6,990 nucleotides of DNA from assembly GCA_905215095.1 (NCBI GenBank), contig CAJMOL010000078.1:1-6990 (forward strand), in the 5' to 3' direction. This document shows, one piece after another, positions 1-5,570 of the stretch (position 1 is its first letter; each line of letters begins with the position of its first letter). The notes under the pieces were generated by a model, which was not told the DNA's origin, ran no database searches, and was given only the letters and a program-made list of their open reading frames with translations. The position numbers and the translations under genes were made by a program. Origin of the DNA: an uncultured bacterium (lineage in GTDB: Bacteria > Actinomycetota > Coriobacteriia > Coriobacteriales > Coriobacteriaceae).

Positions 1-67
1 CGTCTTGCGCAGGACCTGACCGAGCGAAAAGTTAACCCGTGCCGCCCGGCCAGGCCCGATGGGACGG

Positions 68-895
68 CTACCGAGCCGCCAAGATGGCGTCGATGAGCGT
101 CAGTACGCCCCCGTCGTTGTTGCTCGGAATGCGCCACTTAGCATGCGCGTTCATGTGCTCCTCGGCATTGTCCACGATAAAGCTATGCCCGACGCGCTCC
201 AGCATGGGGATGTCGTTGTAGGTGTCGCCCACGGCGGCGGCGTCGGCGATATCGATGCCCAGGTGTTCGCACAGGTGCGCGACGCCGGCGCCCTTGTCGA
301 CACCCAGGTTCATAAAGTCGATCCACTCGCGCCCGGCGTTGGTGACGTAGAGCTTGTCCGAGAACTCGGGGCTATAGGTCTCGCGGAAAGCGGGCTCGGC
401 GTCGTAGCCGGGGAAGAAGACCGAAATCTTGTTGGACTCGAAATCAATGCCCTCAAAGCTGTCGACGTAGTTGATTGTGTTGTAGTAGACGCTGATCTCG
501 TCGTGGTATTGATGGTCGCGGGCAAGCACGTAAAACTCGTCGAAGCAGCACAGGACGGGAACGGCGCGAGGATCCTCCGAGGCACGGCTCAAGACCTGCT
601 GATACAGCTCCACGTCAATATTGCTCTTATAGATATAGCTGCCGCGATAGATCACGCACGCTCCGTTGTCGGGACAAAAGGCGAGGCGGTTCTTGATGTC
701 CTCGAACATCTCCTCGAGCTTGGGGGCTGGACGTCCGCTAGCGGGGCAGAATACGATGCCGGCGTCGGCGAGCTTGTCCAAGCGCTCATCAAGACCCTGC
801 GGCAACACGCGCTCGTCGGTGAGAAGCGTCTTGTCCATGTCGACGGCGATGAGCTTAATGTTTCCGATATTGGCGTCCGATTCGTAAGTTTGCAT
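68..895 (-). CDS. Cof-type HAD-superfamily (class IIB) phosphatase
   Basis: A 275-residue cytosolic hydrolase of the haloacid dehalogenase superfamily, Cof/IIB subgroup, which removes phosphate from sugar phosphates, flavin nucleotides or similar small metabolites; the substrate cannot be read from sequence. All four catalytic motifs are visible: motif I DMDKTLL (nucleophile Asp19, acid/base Asp21), motif II Ser53 in ASGR, motif III Lys201 in GVDKG, and motif IV GDTYND (Asp224, Asp228). The region between motifs II and III (about residues 80-190) fits the C2-type cap, and total length is normal for the family. The start at 895 is supported by GAAAGG nine bases upstream (905-910). The gene is transcribed away from argG. 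A weak G-C hairpin (arms 68-62 and 47-41 on the minus strand) begins at the stop codon and could be its terminator. An 8-bp palindrome GTTATAAC at 931-938 lies in its promoter region. Confidence 0.93.
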   Translation of the reverse strand: MQTYESDANIGNIKLIAVDMDKTLLTDERVLPQGLDERLDKLADAGIVFCPASGRPAPKLEEMFEDIKNRLAFCPDNGACVIYRGSYIYKSNIDVELYQQVLSRASEDPRAVPVLCCFDEFYVLARDHQYHDEISVYYNTINYVDSFEGIDFESNKISVFFPGYDAEPAFRETYSPEFSDKLYVTNAGREWIDFMNLGVDKGAGVAHLCEHLGIDIADAAAVGDTYNDIPMLERVGHSFIVDNAEEHMNAHAKWRIPSNNDGGVLTLIDAILAAR

Positions 896-1169
896 AAAAG
901 CGAGCCTTTCGTTTCGAAATTGTTTCAGATGTTATAACCATCAACTCGTAGTCAGGCGTATTTTCGCAGGAACGCAGCGTATTTGCACTGCATTTCACAA
1001 ACTAATGAAAAAACTTTTCAGAAATTTGAATTTGCCGCTTGTGCAGCGGGCACTTTATCGTAATATAGCGAACATCGAAAACGGAGACGGCAAAATAGCC
1101 GCTTACCGAGAAAAAGGTACCGTTTACGATATTTGAATTGCGCCCGGCGATAGGTGAAAGGAGAGGCAG
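896..1169. other. Divergent intergenic region between the HAD gene and the argG leader
   Basis: No convincing protein-coding gene is seen in this AT-richer stretch. It holds palindromes TTTCGAAA (912-919) and GTTATAAC (931-938) close to the HAD start. It also holds a 12-base direct repeat with one mismatch around ATTTGAATT (1021-1032 and 1128-1139), and two small inverted repeats, CCGCT/AGCGG (1035-1049) and CGGC/GCCG (1088-1101). It should contain the promoters for the minus-strand HAD gene and for the plus-strand argG leader transcript. The function of the palindromes and repeats is unknown. Confidence 0.6.
1039..1066 (+). promoter_or_regulatory. Candidate promoter for the argG leader transcript
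   Basis: The best -10-like hexamer upstream of the leader peptide is TAATAT at 1061-1066, with a weak -35 candidate TTGTGC at 1039-1044 and a 16-base spacer. Transcription would start near 1073 and give a 5' leader of roughly 375 nt before argG. The -35 match is poor (3 of 6) and a small inverted repeat overlaps it, so an activator or another start site is possible. Confidence 0.35.
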
Positions 1170-1244
1170 ATGCAGTTCGTAAAGATCATCACTACTGCAG
1201 ACAATGCCATCCGACGCCAGCGCGCAATTTCCCGACGACGATAA
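1170..1244 (+). CDS. Arginine-rich leader peptide upstream of argG
   Basis: A 24-codon ORF (ATG 1170, TAA 1242-1244) preceded by a strong SD, AAGGAGAGG at 1158-1166, with good spacing. The N-terminal half is unremarkable, but the last ten residues are RRQRAISRRR: six arginines, ending in three consecutive CGA codons directly before the stop. Four of the six Arg codons are CGA. All 12 Arg codons in argG are CGC or CGT, so the codon choice is distinctive. Classical attenuator leader peptides (trp, his, leu, ilv) place a run of the regulated amino acid's codons just ahead of competing RNA hairpins, and this ORF has the same form for arginine. Inference: low charged Arg-tRNA stalls the ribosome here and allows read-through into argG. 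It is too short for routine annotation. A chance ORF is possible but would need SD, Arg run, position and downstream hairpins to coincide. Confidence 0.75.
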   Translation: MQFVKIITTADNAIRRQRAISRRR

Positions 1245-1316
1245 CAATCGTCTCTGTCCGCATGGGGCGAATTGCCTCAACAGAGTCATTTTGAGGTCGT
1301 TGGGTTTTAGCACGAC
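1237..1316 (+). promoter_or_regulatory. Competing RNA helices of the putative argG attenuator
   Basis: Several alternative pairings follow the Arg codons. P1 is GACGAT/ATCGTC (1237-1242 with 1247-1252), overlapping the last CGA codons and stop. CTCTGT (1252-1257) can pair with ACAGAG (1280-1285), enclosing GGGGC/GCCTC (1264-1268 with 1274-1278). CCTCAA (1275-1280) can pair with TTGAGG (1291-1296). GTCGT (1296-1300) can pair with ACGAC (1312-1316), which would take the 5' arm of the downstream terminator hairpin. Several of these share bases and so exclude one another, as expected of an attenuator. Individual helices are only 5-6 bp and energies were not computed, so the exact switching scheme is inference. 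Confidence 0.45.
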
Positions 1317-1355
1317 ATTGCTGCATGTTTCTAGGGCATGTATGTGCTGATTTTT
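1309..1355 (+). terminator. Putative attenuator terminator in the argG leader
   Basis: A hairpin with outer stem AGCACG/TGTGCT (1309-1314 with 1343-1348, one G-U pair) and inner stem TGCATG/CATGTA (1322-1327 with 1337-1342, one G-U pair) closes a nine-base loop and carries a 7-base bulge on the 5' side. It is followed after two bases by TTTTT (1351-1355). It lies after the leader peptide and 95 bases before the argG start, where a premature terminator would be expected. The bulge and moderate GC content make it weaker than the other terminators in this window, which suits a conditional terminator but also lowers confidence. Confidence 0.48.
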
Positions 1356-1449
1356 GCTATTTAACCTGATATTGCACGGTATATGACCTTGAAATGACTT
1401 GCAACTGACCGATGTTCTAACTAGCTACCAAGGGCGAAAGGAAACAGCC

Positions 1450-2676
1450 ATGAGCAAGGAAAAAGTCGTTCTCGCATATTCCGGTGGTCTTGATACATCC
1501 GTATGTGTCAAGTGGCTCCAGGACGAGAAGAATCTCGATGTCGTTTGTGTCTGCGGCAACGTGGGCCAGGAAGAGACCGGACTGGATGCCAAGAAGCAGA
1601 AGGCGCTCGACCTGGGCGTTCTCGATTGCCAGGTGCTCGACCTGCGCGACGAGTTCTCCGATGAGTTCCTGACCAAAGCCATCGCCGCAAACTCCATGTA
1701 CGAGAACAAGTATCCGCTGCTTTCCGCCCTGTCTCGCCCGCTGCTCGCCAAGAAGCTTGTCGAGGTCGCTCACGAGTTTGGCGCGACCTACGTCGCCCAC
1801 GGCTGCACCGGCAAGGGTAACGACCAGGTTCGTTTTGAGGCTGCCGTCAAGGCCCTCGACCCCGAGCTCAAGGTTATCGCCCCGGTTCGCGAGTGGGATC
1901 TGAAGTGCCGTCCCGACGAGGTCGCCTATGCCCACGCCCACAACGTGCCGGTTCCCGAGGGTGCCAACGACAACCCCTATTCCATCGACGACAACCTGTG
2001 GGGTCGTGCTATTGAGTGCGGCCACCTGGAGGATCCCTGGAACGAGCCTCTCGACGACGCCTGGGTTATGACCAAGAATCCCGAGGACACGCCCGACACC
2101 CCGACGTATACCGAGATTGAGTTTGAGGCCGGCATGCCCGTCGCCGTCGACGGCAAGAAGATGAAGCTTTCCGAGATCGTCATCGCCCTCAACAAGATTT
2201 CGGGCGACAACGGCTTTGGCCGTCTCGACCTGGTTGAGGATCGTCTGGTGGGCCTCAAGAGCCGCGAATGCTATGAGGTTCCTGGAGCCCTGACGCTCAT
2301 CACCGCCCACAAGGCACTCGAGGACATCTGCGTCGAGGGCGACCTGCTCAAGACCAAGATCAAGCTCGAGCAGGATTGGGCCACCGCCGTGTATAACGGT
2401 CAGTGGTACAGCCCGCTCAAGAACGCGCTCGACGCCTTTATGGCCGACACCCAGAAGTTCGTGACCGGCACCGTCCGTCTGAAGTTCTTTAAGGGCAACT
2501 GCCATGTCGTCGGCCGCAAGAGCCCCTTCAGCCTCTACGACTACGGTCTGGCTACCTACGACCGCGACACCACGTTTGACGAGAAGGCCAGCGCCGGCTT
2601 TATCGAGATCGATACGCTGTCGCTCAAGACGTGGGCCAAGGTCCAGGGTCCCAGCTCTGCTGCCGCTCAGGCTTAA
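1450..2676 (+). CDS. argG: Argininosuccinate synthase
   Basis: A 408-residue cytosolic enzyme that joins citrulline and aspartate, using ATP, to form argininosuccinate, the penultimate step of arginine synthesis. The N-terminal nucleotide-binding PP-loop motif is seen as AYSGGLDTS (residues 9-17), and the family signature HGCTGKGNDQVRFE lies at residues 117-130. The C-terminal synthetase domain, with GRKSPFSLY near the end, completes the protein, and length is typical. The ATG at 1450 is chosen over an in-frame TTG at 1399 because AAAGG at 1437-1441 is correctly spaced and the protein then begins right before the PP-loop strand. A short complementary pair, CCTTG (1387-1391) and CAAGG (1429-1433), lies just 5' of the SD. 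Upstream sits the putative arginine attenuator, so expression probably rises when arginine is scarce. argH follows 522 bases later as a separate unit. Confidence 0.98.
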   Translation: MSKEKVVLAYSGGLDTSVCVKWLQDEKNLDVVCVCGNVGQEETGLDAKKQKALDLGVLDCQVLDLRDEFSDEFLTKAIAANSMYENKYPLLSALSRPLLAKKLVEVAHEFGATYVAHGCTGKGNDQVRFEAAVKALDPELKVIAPVREWDLKCRPDEVAYAHAHNVPVPEGANDNPYSIDDNLWGRAIECGHLEDPWNEPLDDAWVMTKNPEDTPDTPTYTEIEFEAGMPVAVDGKKMKLSEIVIALNKISGDNGFGRLDLVEDRLVGLKSRECYEVPGALTLITAHKALEDICVEGDLLKTKIKLEQDWATAVYNGQWYSPLKNALDAFMADTQKFVTGTVRLKFFKGNCHVVGRKSPFSLYDYGLATYDRDTTFDEKASAGFIEIDTLSLKTWAKVQGPSSAAAQA

Positions 2677-2696
2677 GTCTTCCTTCCCTTGGTATC

Positions 2697-2715
2697 CGCG
2701 CGGCCCATCCGCGTG
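2697..2715 (+). other. GC-rich hairpin shortly after argG
   Basis: A 7-bp stem CGCGCGG/CCGCGTG (one G-U pair) with loop CCCAT lies 20 bases after the argG stop. It can alternatively be drawn as a longer stem from GTATCCGCG (2692-2700) to CGCG-T-GATAC (2710-2719) with one bulge. No T tract follows, so it may protect the mRNA 3' end rather than terminate transcription. Confidence 0.4.
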
Positions 2716-2830
2716 ATACATAACGGGCGCATGGGGTCCCTACCTTTCGTTATGCTTGCTGACACTTCTTAACATCGGTGGCCCCTACGTTCCGCCCGCA
2801 TATATGATGCCGCGTCTGCGGCTGAGTCCG

Positions 2831-2866
2831 AGCCCCGCCGGGGTTGTCCGGCGGGGCTCCTTCTAT
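2831..2866 (+). terminator. Probable intrinsic terminator between argG and the small ORF
   Basis: A perfect 11-bp stem AGCCCCGCCGG/CCGGCGGGGCT (2831-2841 and 2848-2858) with a six-base loop, followed by the pyrimidine-rich CCTTCTAT. The T tract is interrupted, so termination may be partial, but the stem is strong. It separates argG from the downstream small ORF and argH. Confidence 0.62.
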
Positions 2867-2909
2867 CAATTTGGCGGCTCTGCACCTATATATATAAGGA
2901 GTATCCATT

Positions 2910-3080
2910 ATGTTCAATGCTATTGCGCATGCTTTACTTGCCCTCGCGCCCGAGTTCGATGCTGCAAGGGTCGAGGACGTCCCTATGAGCCTGAAGGCCT
3001 GGATCGATGGTTCGCAGGGCAACATCCGGAGGGAGACGTTGGGCGCCAAGTGCATGGCGCGTCACTTCTTTGCAAATTAG
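2910..3080 (+). CDS. Unrecognised 56-residue small protein between argG and argH
   Basis: A short ORF (ATG 2910, TAG 3078-3080) with a strong SD, AAGGAG at 2896-2901, eight bases before the start. The sequence begins MFNAIAHALLALAPEFDAAR and continues as a mixed-charge, probably soluble peptide ending MARHFFAN. There is no signal peptide and the short hydrophobic N-terminus is not a convincing membrane segment. No family is recognised. Three of its four Arg codons are AGG or CGG (AGG at 2967-2969 and 3030-3032, CGG at 3027-3029), which argG does not use. That suggests a decayed or acquired gene, or a regulatory leader for argH. An alternating TATATATATA tract (2887-2896) sits directly upstream of the SD. 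It lies after the argG terminator and 118 bases before argH. It could be a genuine small protein, a remnant of a longer gene, or a leader ORF. Confidence 0.5.
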   Translation: MFNAIAHALLALAPEFDAARVEDVPMSLKAWIDGSQGNIRRETLGAKCMARHFFAN

Positions 3081-3198
3081 CTACATGGCTCTGCACACGG
3101 TGGGGAATGTGTAAAACTAGCGGTTGAAAAATCGCTTTAGCGATATGGCGCATTGCTTTGGGCGCTTGTTTTGGAATTTGGAGAAAGGGGACGGTTCC

Positions 3199-4629
3199 AT
3201 GGCTCTTTGGGGCGGTCGTTTTGAGGCGGGCGTGGCCGAGGTCACGCAGGAGTTTGGCGCGTCGCTGCCGGTCGACAAACATCTCTATAAGCAGGATATC
3301 GCCGGCTCTAAGGCGCATGCCAAGATGCTGGCGGCCCAGGGCATCATCAGTGCCGAGGACGAGCAGGCGATTGCCAAGGGCCTGACCGGAATCGAACAGG
3401 ATATCGATGCCGGCAACTTCACCTTCGACATCAACGACGAGGACATCCATATGTCCATCGAGAGCGAGCTGACGCGCCGCATCGGAGAGGCCGGTAAGCG
3501 CTTGCATACCGGACGTTCGCGTAACGACCAGGTTGCGACCGACACGCGCCTGGGCGTCAAGGCGCTGGCCAAGGAGCTCATGGAGGCCAATCTTGAGCTG
3601 CGCCACGTGCTGGTGGATGCGGCCAAGAAGTACGACAAGGTGATTTTGCCGGGCTACACGCACATGCAGCACGCTCAGCCCGTGCTTCTGTCGCATCATC
3701 TGCTGGCGTATTCCTGGATGTTCGCGCGCGACTTTACACGCCTGAAGGCCGCCTTTGATGCCGCCGACAACTGCCCGCTGGGTGCCGCCGCGCTTGCCGG
3801 TACGAGCTATCCGCTCGATCGCCAGATGACGGCTGCTGAACTTGGCTTTGCGGGCGTGATTCCCAACTCGCTCGATGCGGTTTCCGACCGTGATTTCCTG
3901 CTCGATCTGCATTACGCCGGATCCGTCATGGCGATGCACCTGTCGCGTCTTTCCGAGGAGATCGTGCTGTGGTCGAGCTCCGAATTTGGCTTTATCACGC
4001 TTTCCGACTCGTACTCCACCGGGTCGTCCATCATGCCGCAGAAAAAGAATCCCGACTTTGCCGAGCTTATCCGCGGCAAGAGCGGCCGTGTGTATGGCAA
4101 CCTGGTGCAGCTGCTCGTGACCATGAAGGGCCTGCCGCTTGCTTATAACAAGGACTTGCAGGAGGACAAGGAGGGCGCGCTCGATACCGCCCATACGCTC
4201 ATGCAGTGCCTGTCCGTTATGGCCGGAATGATTTCGACCTGGACCGTCAATGAGGATGCCATGGCGCGCGAGTGCGGCGTGGGGCACCTTGCCGCTACCG
4301 ATGTTGCCGATTACCTGGCCAAGCGTGGTCTGCCGTTCCGTGAGGCACATGCCGTGGTGGGGCATCTGGTCCTGATGTGCGAGAAGCGCGGCTGCAATCT
4401 TGAGGACCTGCCGTTTGAGGTGTTCCAGGAGGCAAGCCCGCTCTTTGAGCGCGACATTACCGAGGCGCTTGACATCCCGTCGATTGTCGCCGCGCGCACG
4501 ACCGAGGGCGGCACCGCTCCTGCCGCCGTTGCCGTGCAGCTGCAGCGTGCCGAGTCACAGCTCGTGGCCGACGAGGGCGTTTTTGGATCGCTGACCAAGG
4601 TCGTCGAGATGGGCCACGGGGCAAAGTAG
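3199..4629 (+). CDS. argH: Argininosuccinate lyase
   Basis: A 476-residue cytosolic enzyme of the fumarase/aspartase superfamily, normally a homotetramer, that splits argininosuccinate into arginine and fumarate, the last step of arginine synthesis. The N-terminus has the typical ALWGGRF. HTGRSRNDQVATD and the GYTHMQHAQP motif (His155, His158) follow. The superfamily signature GSSIMPQKKNPD starts at residue 275, with the catalytic-loop serine expected at Ser277. The C-terminal domain contains FREAHAVVGHLV, and length is normal. The ATG at 3199 is preferred over in-frame starts at 3124 (TTG) and 3145 because GAGAAAGGGG at 3181-3190 is correctly spaced and homologues begin near MALWGGRF. A small hairpin ATCGC/GCGAT (3131-3144) lies in the leader. 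No clear promoter was found just upstream; read-through from argG or the small-ORF transcript is likely. Confidence 0.98.
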   Translation: MALWGGRFEAGVAEVTQEFGASLPVDKHLYKQDIAGSKAHAKMLAAQGIISAEDEQAIAKGLTGIEQDIDAGNFTFDINDEDIHMSIESELTRRIGEAGKRLHTGRSRNDQVATDTRLGVKALAKELMEANLELRHVLVDAAKKYDKVILPGYTHMQHAQPVLLSHHLLAYSWMFARDFTRLKAAFDAADNCPLGAAALAGTSYPLDRQMTAAELGFAGVIPNSLDAVSDRDFLLDLHYAGSVMAMHLSRLSEEIVLWSSSEFGFITLSDSYSTGSSIMPQKKNPDFAELIRGKSGRVYGNLVQLLVTMKGLPLAYNKDLQEDKEGALDTAHTLMQCLSVMAGMISTWTVNEDAMARECGVGHLAATDVADYLAKRGLPFREAHAVVGHLVLMCEKRGCNLEDLPFEVFQEASPLFERDITEALDIPSIVAARTTEGGTAPAAVAVQLQRAESQLVADEGVFGSLTKVVEMGHGAK

Positions 4630-4681
4630 AGGTTTGGCTGAAGACGTATTGTCCATTTATTGATAAATCGTTTTCGCTTTG

Positions 4682-4716
4682 CGGGCGCCTGCTGATGTGG
4701 GCGCCCGTATTTTGTT
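4682..4716 (+). terminator. Intrinsic terminator of argH
   Basis: A perfect 8-bp GC-rich stem CGGGCGCC/GGCGCCCG (4682-4689 and 4700-4707) with a ten-base loop, followed by TATTTTGTT. It begins 52 bases after the argH stop and fits a standard Rho-independent terminator. Confidence 0.85.
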
Positions 4717-4763
4717 GCTATGGGGGAGGGGCTTGTCGAGAACTTCTGTAGGACCTTTGGGCA

Positions 4764-4836
4764 GGTTGTGAAGGGGGTACGTTCACGGGTGGCAACCGAC
4801 CGTCTGCTCTGTTCGGTGCGGTTGATAGGCGGTCGG
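4764..4836. other. Inverted-repeat-rich segment upstream of ndk
   Basis: GGTTGTGAA (4764-4772) can pair with TTCAC (4782-4786) and AACC (4794-4797), leaving the seven-base bulge GGGTGGC. Next, CCGACCG (4796-4802) is a perfect inverted repeat of CGGTCGG (4830-4836), whose right arm overlaps a candidate promoter. Because the segment lies between the argH terminator and that promoter, it may be an operator region or a small RNA. No known RNA family is recognised. Confidence 0.3.
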
Positions 4837-4849
4837 ATGGTACTCTAAT
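4822..4849 (+). promoter_or_regulatory. Candidate distal promoter of ndk
   Basis: TTGATA (4822-4827) and TCTAAT (4844-4849) each match the sigma-70-type consensus at five of six positions, with a 16-base spacer. Transcription would start near 4856, giving a roughly 160-nt ndk leader containing the 18-bp tandem repeat. The arm CGGTCGG of an upstream inverted repeat lies in the spacer and could be an operator. Confidence 0.5.
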
Positions 4850-4879
4850 CGGGCTTCGAAACAGAAGTGACATATATGG

Positions 4880-4911
4880 AACGCTTCAATAAATTGCAAC
4901 GTTTCAATAAA
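4880..4911 (+). repeat. Tandem 14-bp direct repeat upstream of ndk
   Basis: AACGCTTCAATAAA (4880-4893) and AACGTTTCAATAAA (4898-4911) differ at one base and are spaced 18 bp apart. They end ten bases before the -35 of the proximal ndk promoter, where an activator could bind. They also fall inside a 16-codon ORF (ATG 4876 to TAA 4924-4926) that reads MERFNKLQRFNKQLFV. That ORF lacks a good SD, so the repeat is more likely a protein-binding site than a coding repeat. Confidence 0.75.
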
Positions 4912-4921
4912 CAGCTTTTTG

Positions 4922-4950
4922 TTTAACTGCAGCTAAAACTCTGTTACGAT
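4922..4950 (+). promoter_or_regulatory. Candidate proximal promoter of ndk
   Basis: TACGAT (4945-4950), preceded by an extended -10 TG (4942-4943), lies 17 bases after a weak -35, TTTAAC (4922-4927). The predicted start near 4957 would give a leader of about 58 nt to the ndk ATG. Confidence 0.5.
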
Positions 4951-5014
4951 GCAGTCCAGGCGGGTGCCGGAATGGGACTTGGGCACGCGCGAACCTACTT
5001 GAAAGGCTACTTTT

Positions 5015-5419
5015 ATGGCTATCGAAAAGACCTTCATCATGATTAAGCCCGACGCCGTGCGCAATCGCAAAATCGGCGAGATTGTTGCTCGCATTGAGCG
5101 CAGCGGTCTTGTCATCGAGCGCATGGAGATGACCACGCTCGAGCGCGCTACCGTCGAGGAGCACTACGCCCATCTGGCCGACAAGCCCTTCTTTGGCGGT
5201 CTCTGCGACTTTATGACGAGCGGTCCGATCGTCAAGATGGTCGTTTCCGGTCTCTCCGCTGTTGCTAAGATGCGCACCCTCATGGGCGCTACCAACCCGC
5301 TTGAGGCTGCTCCTGGTACCATCCGCGGCGACTTTGCCGTCGATGTCAACGCCAACGTGATCCACGGCTCCGACTGCCTGGAGAACGCCAAGATCGAGAT
5401 CAAGCGCTTCTTTGGCTAA
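5015..5419 (+). CDS. ndk: Nucleoside diphosphate kinase
   Basis: A 134-residue cytosolic enzyme that moves the gamma-phosphate of ATP to other nucleoside diphosphates through a phosphohistidine. It starts with the characteristic EKTFIMIKPDAV (Lys11) and contains MGATNP and GTIRGDFA. The active-site signature is NVIHGSDC, with catalytic His117. The usual pattern ends in Ser, Ala or Gly, so Cys121 at the last position is slightly unusual but adjacent residues are intact. Length is normal. The ATG at 5015 has GAAAGG at 5001-5006 as SD. It is a single-gene unit with two candidate promoters upstream and a strong terminator downstream, converging with rpiB. Confidence 0.98.
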   Translation: MAIEKTFIMIKPDAVRNRKIGEIVARIERSGLVIERMEMTTLERATVEEHYAHLADKPFFGGLCDFMTSGPIVKMVVSGLSAVAKMRTLMGATNPLEAAPGTIRGDFAVDVNANVIHGSDCLENAKIEIKRFFG

Positions 5420-5457
5420 ACCAGCTTTGACTCCTTAAATCTGTTAGCGTGTGGCTT

Positions 5458-5494
5458 GGGCGCCGCGGAACTCCATCCGCGGCGCCCTTTTATT
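5458..5494 (+). terminator. Intrinsic terminator of ndk
   Basis: A perfect 11-bp stem GGGCGCCGCGG/CCGCGGCGCCC (5458-5468 and 5477-5487) with an eight-base loop, followed by TTTTATT. It lies 38 bases after the ndk stop. Confidence 0.92.
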
Positions 5495-5505
5495 CCAAAA
5501 TCTAT

Positions 5506-5546
5506 GAAGGGGCCCGCTCGGACATGTGTTCCGAGCGGGCCCCTTC
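5506..5546 (-). terminator. Terminator of rpiB
   Basis: A perfect 17-bp inverted repeat (5506-5522 with 5530-5546) with a seven-base loop, core GGGGCCCGCTCGG. Read on the minus strand it lies 24 bases after the rpiB stop and is followed by ATAGATTTT. It probably also backs up the ndk terminator, though the plus-side T tract is poor. Confidence 0.85.
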
Positions 5547-5570
5547 TGTTAGCTTGTGGCACTGAATAGT

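Noticed and set aside
1..67. Tail of an upstream gene
   Set aside because: One plus-strand frame is open from the edge into the HAD antisense, but the fragment is too short to identify, and the other two plus frames stop early at 17-19 and 33-35.
59..937. 292-codon plus-strand ORF opposite the HAD gene
   Set aside because: It is an antisense shadow; the minus-strand frame has all four HAD motifs and a good SD.
1002..1313. 103-codon minus-strand ORF in the region before argG
   Set aside because: Its composition does not resemble a real protein, no family or good SD is visible, and it is antisense to the leader peptide and attenuator, which explain the region better.
1399..1449. N-terminal extension of argG from a TTG at 1399
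   Set aside because: It lacks an SD, and the ATG at 1450 has one and gives the usual ArgG N-terminus.
1417..2721. 434-codon minus-strand ORF opposite argG
   Set aside because: It is the antisense shadow of argG, produced by biased third positions in GC-rich codons; the plus strand has unmistakable ArgG motifs.
2983..4365. 460-codon minus-strand ORF opposite argH
   Set aside because: It is an antisense shadow of argH with no recognisable domain.
4764..4800. T-box riboswitch
   Set aside because: GGGTGGCAACC resembles the T-box antiterminator string, but only about 56 bases separate it from the argH terminator, leaving no room for stem I with a specifier loop, and the downstream gene (ndk) is not an amino-acid gene.
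4720..4848. 42-codon plus-strand ORF after the argH terminator
   Set aside because: No SD precedes it, it starts right after the terminator T tract, and it overlaps the distal ndk promoter candidate; an unlikely gene.
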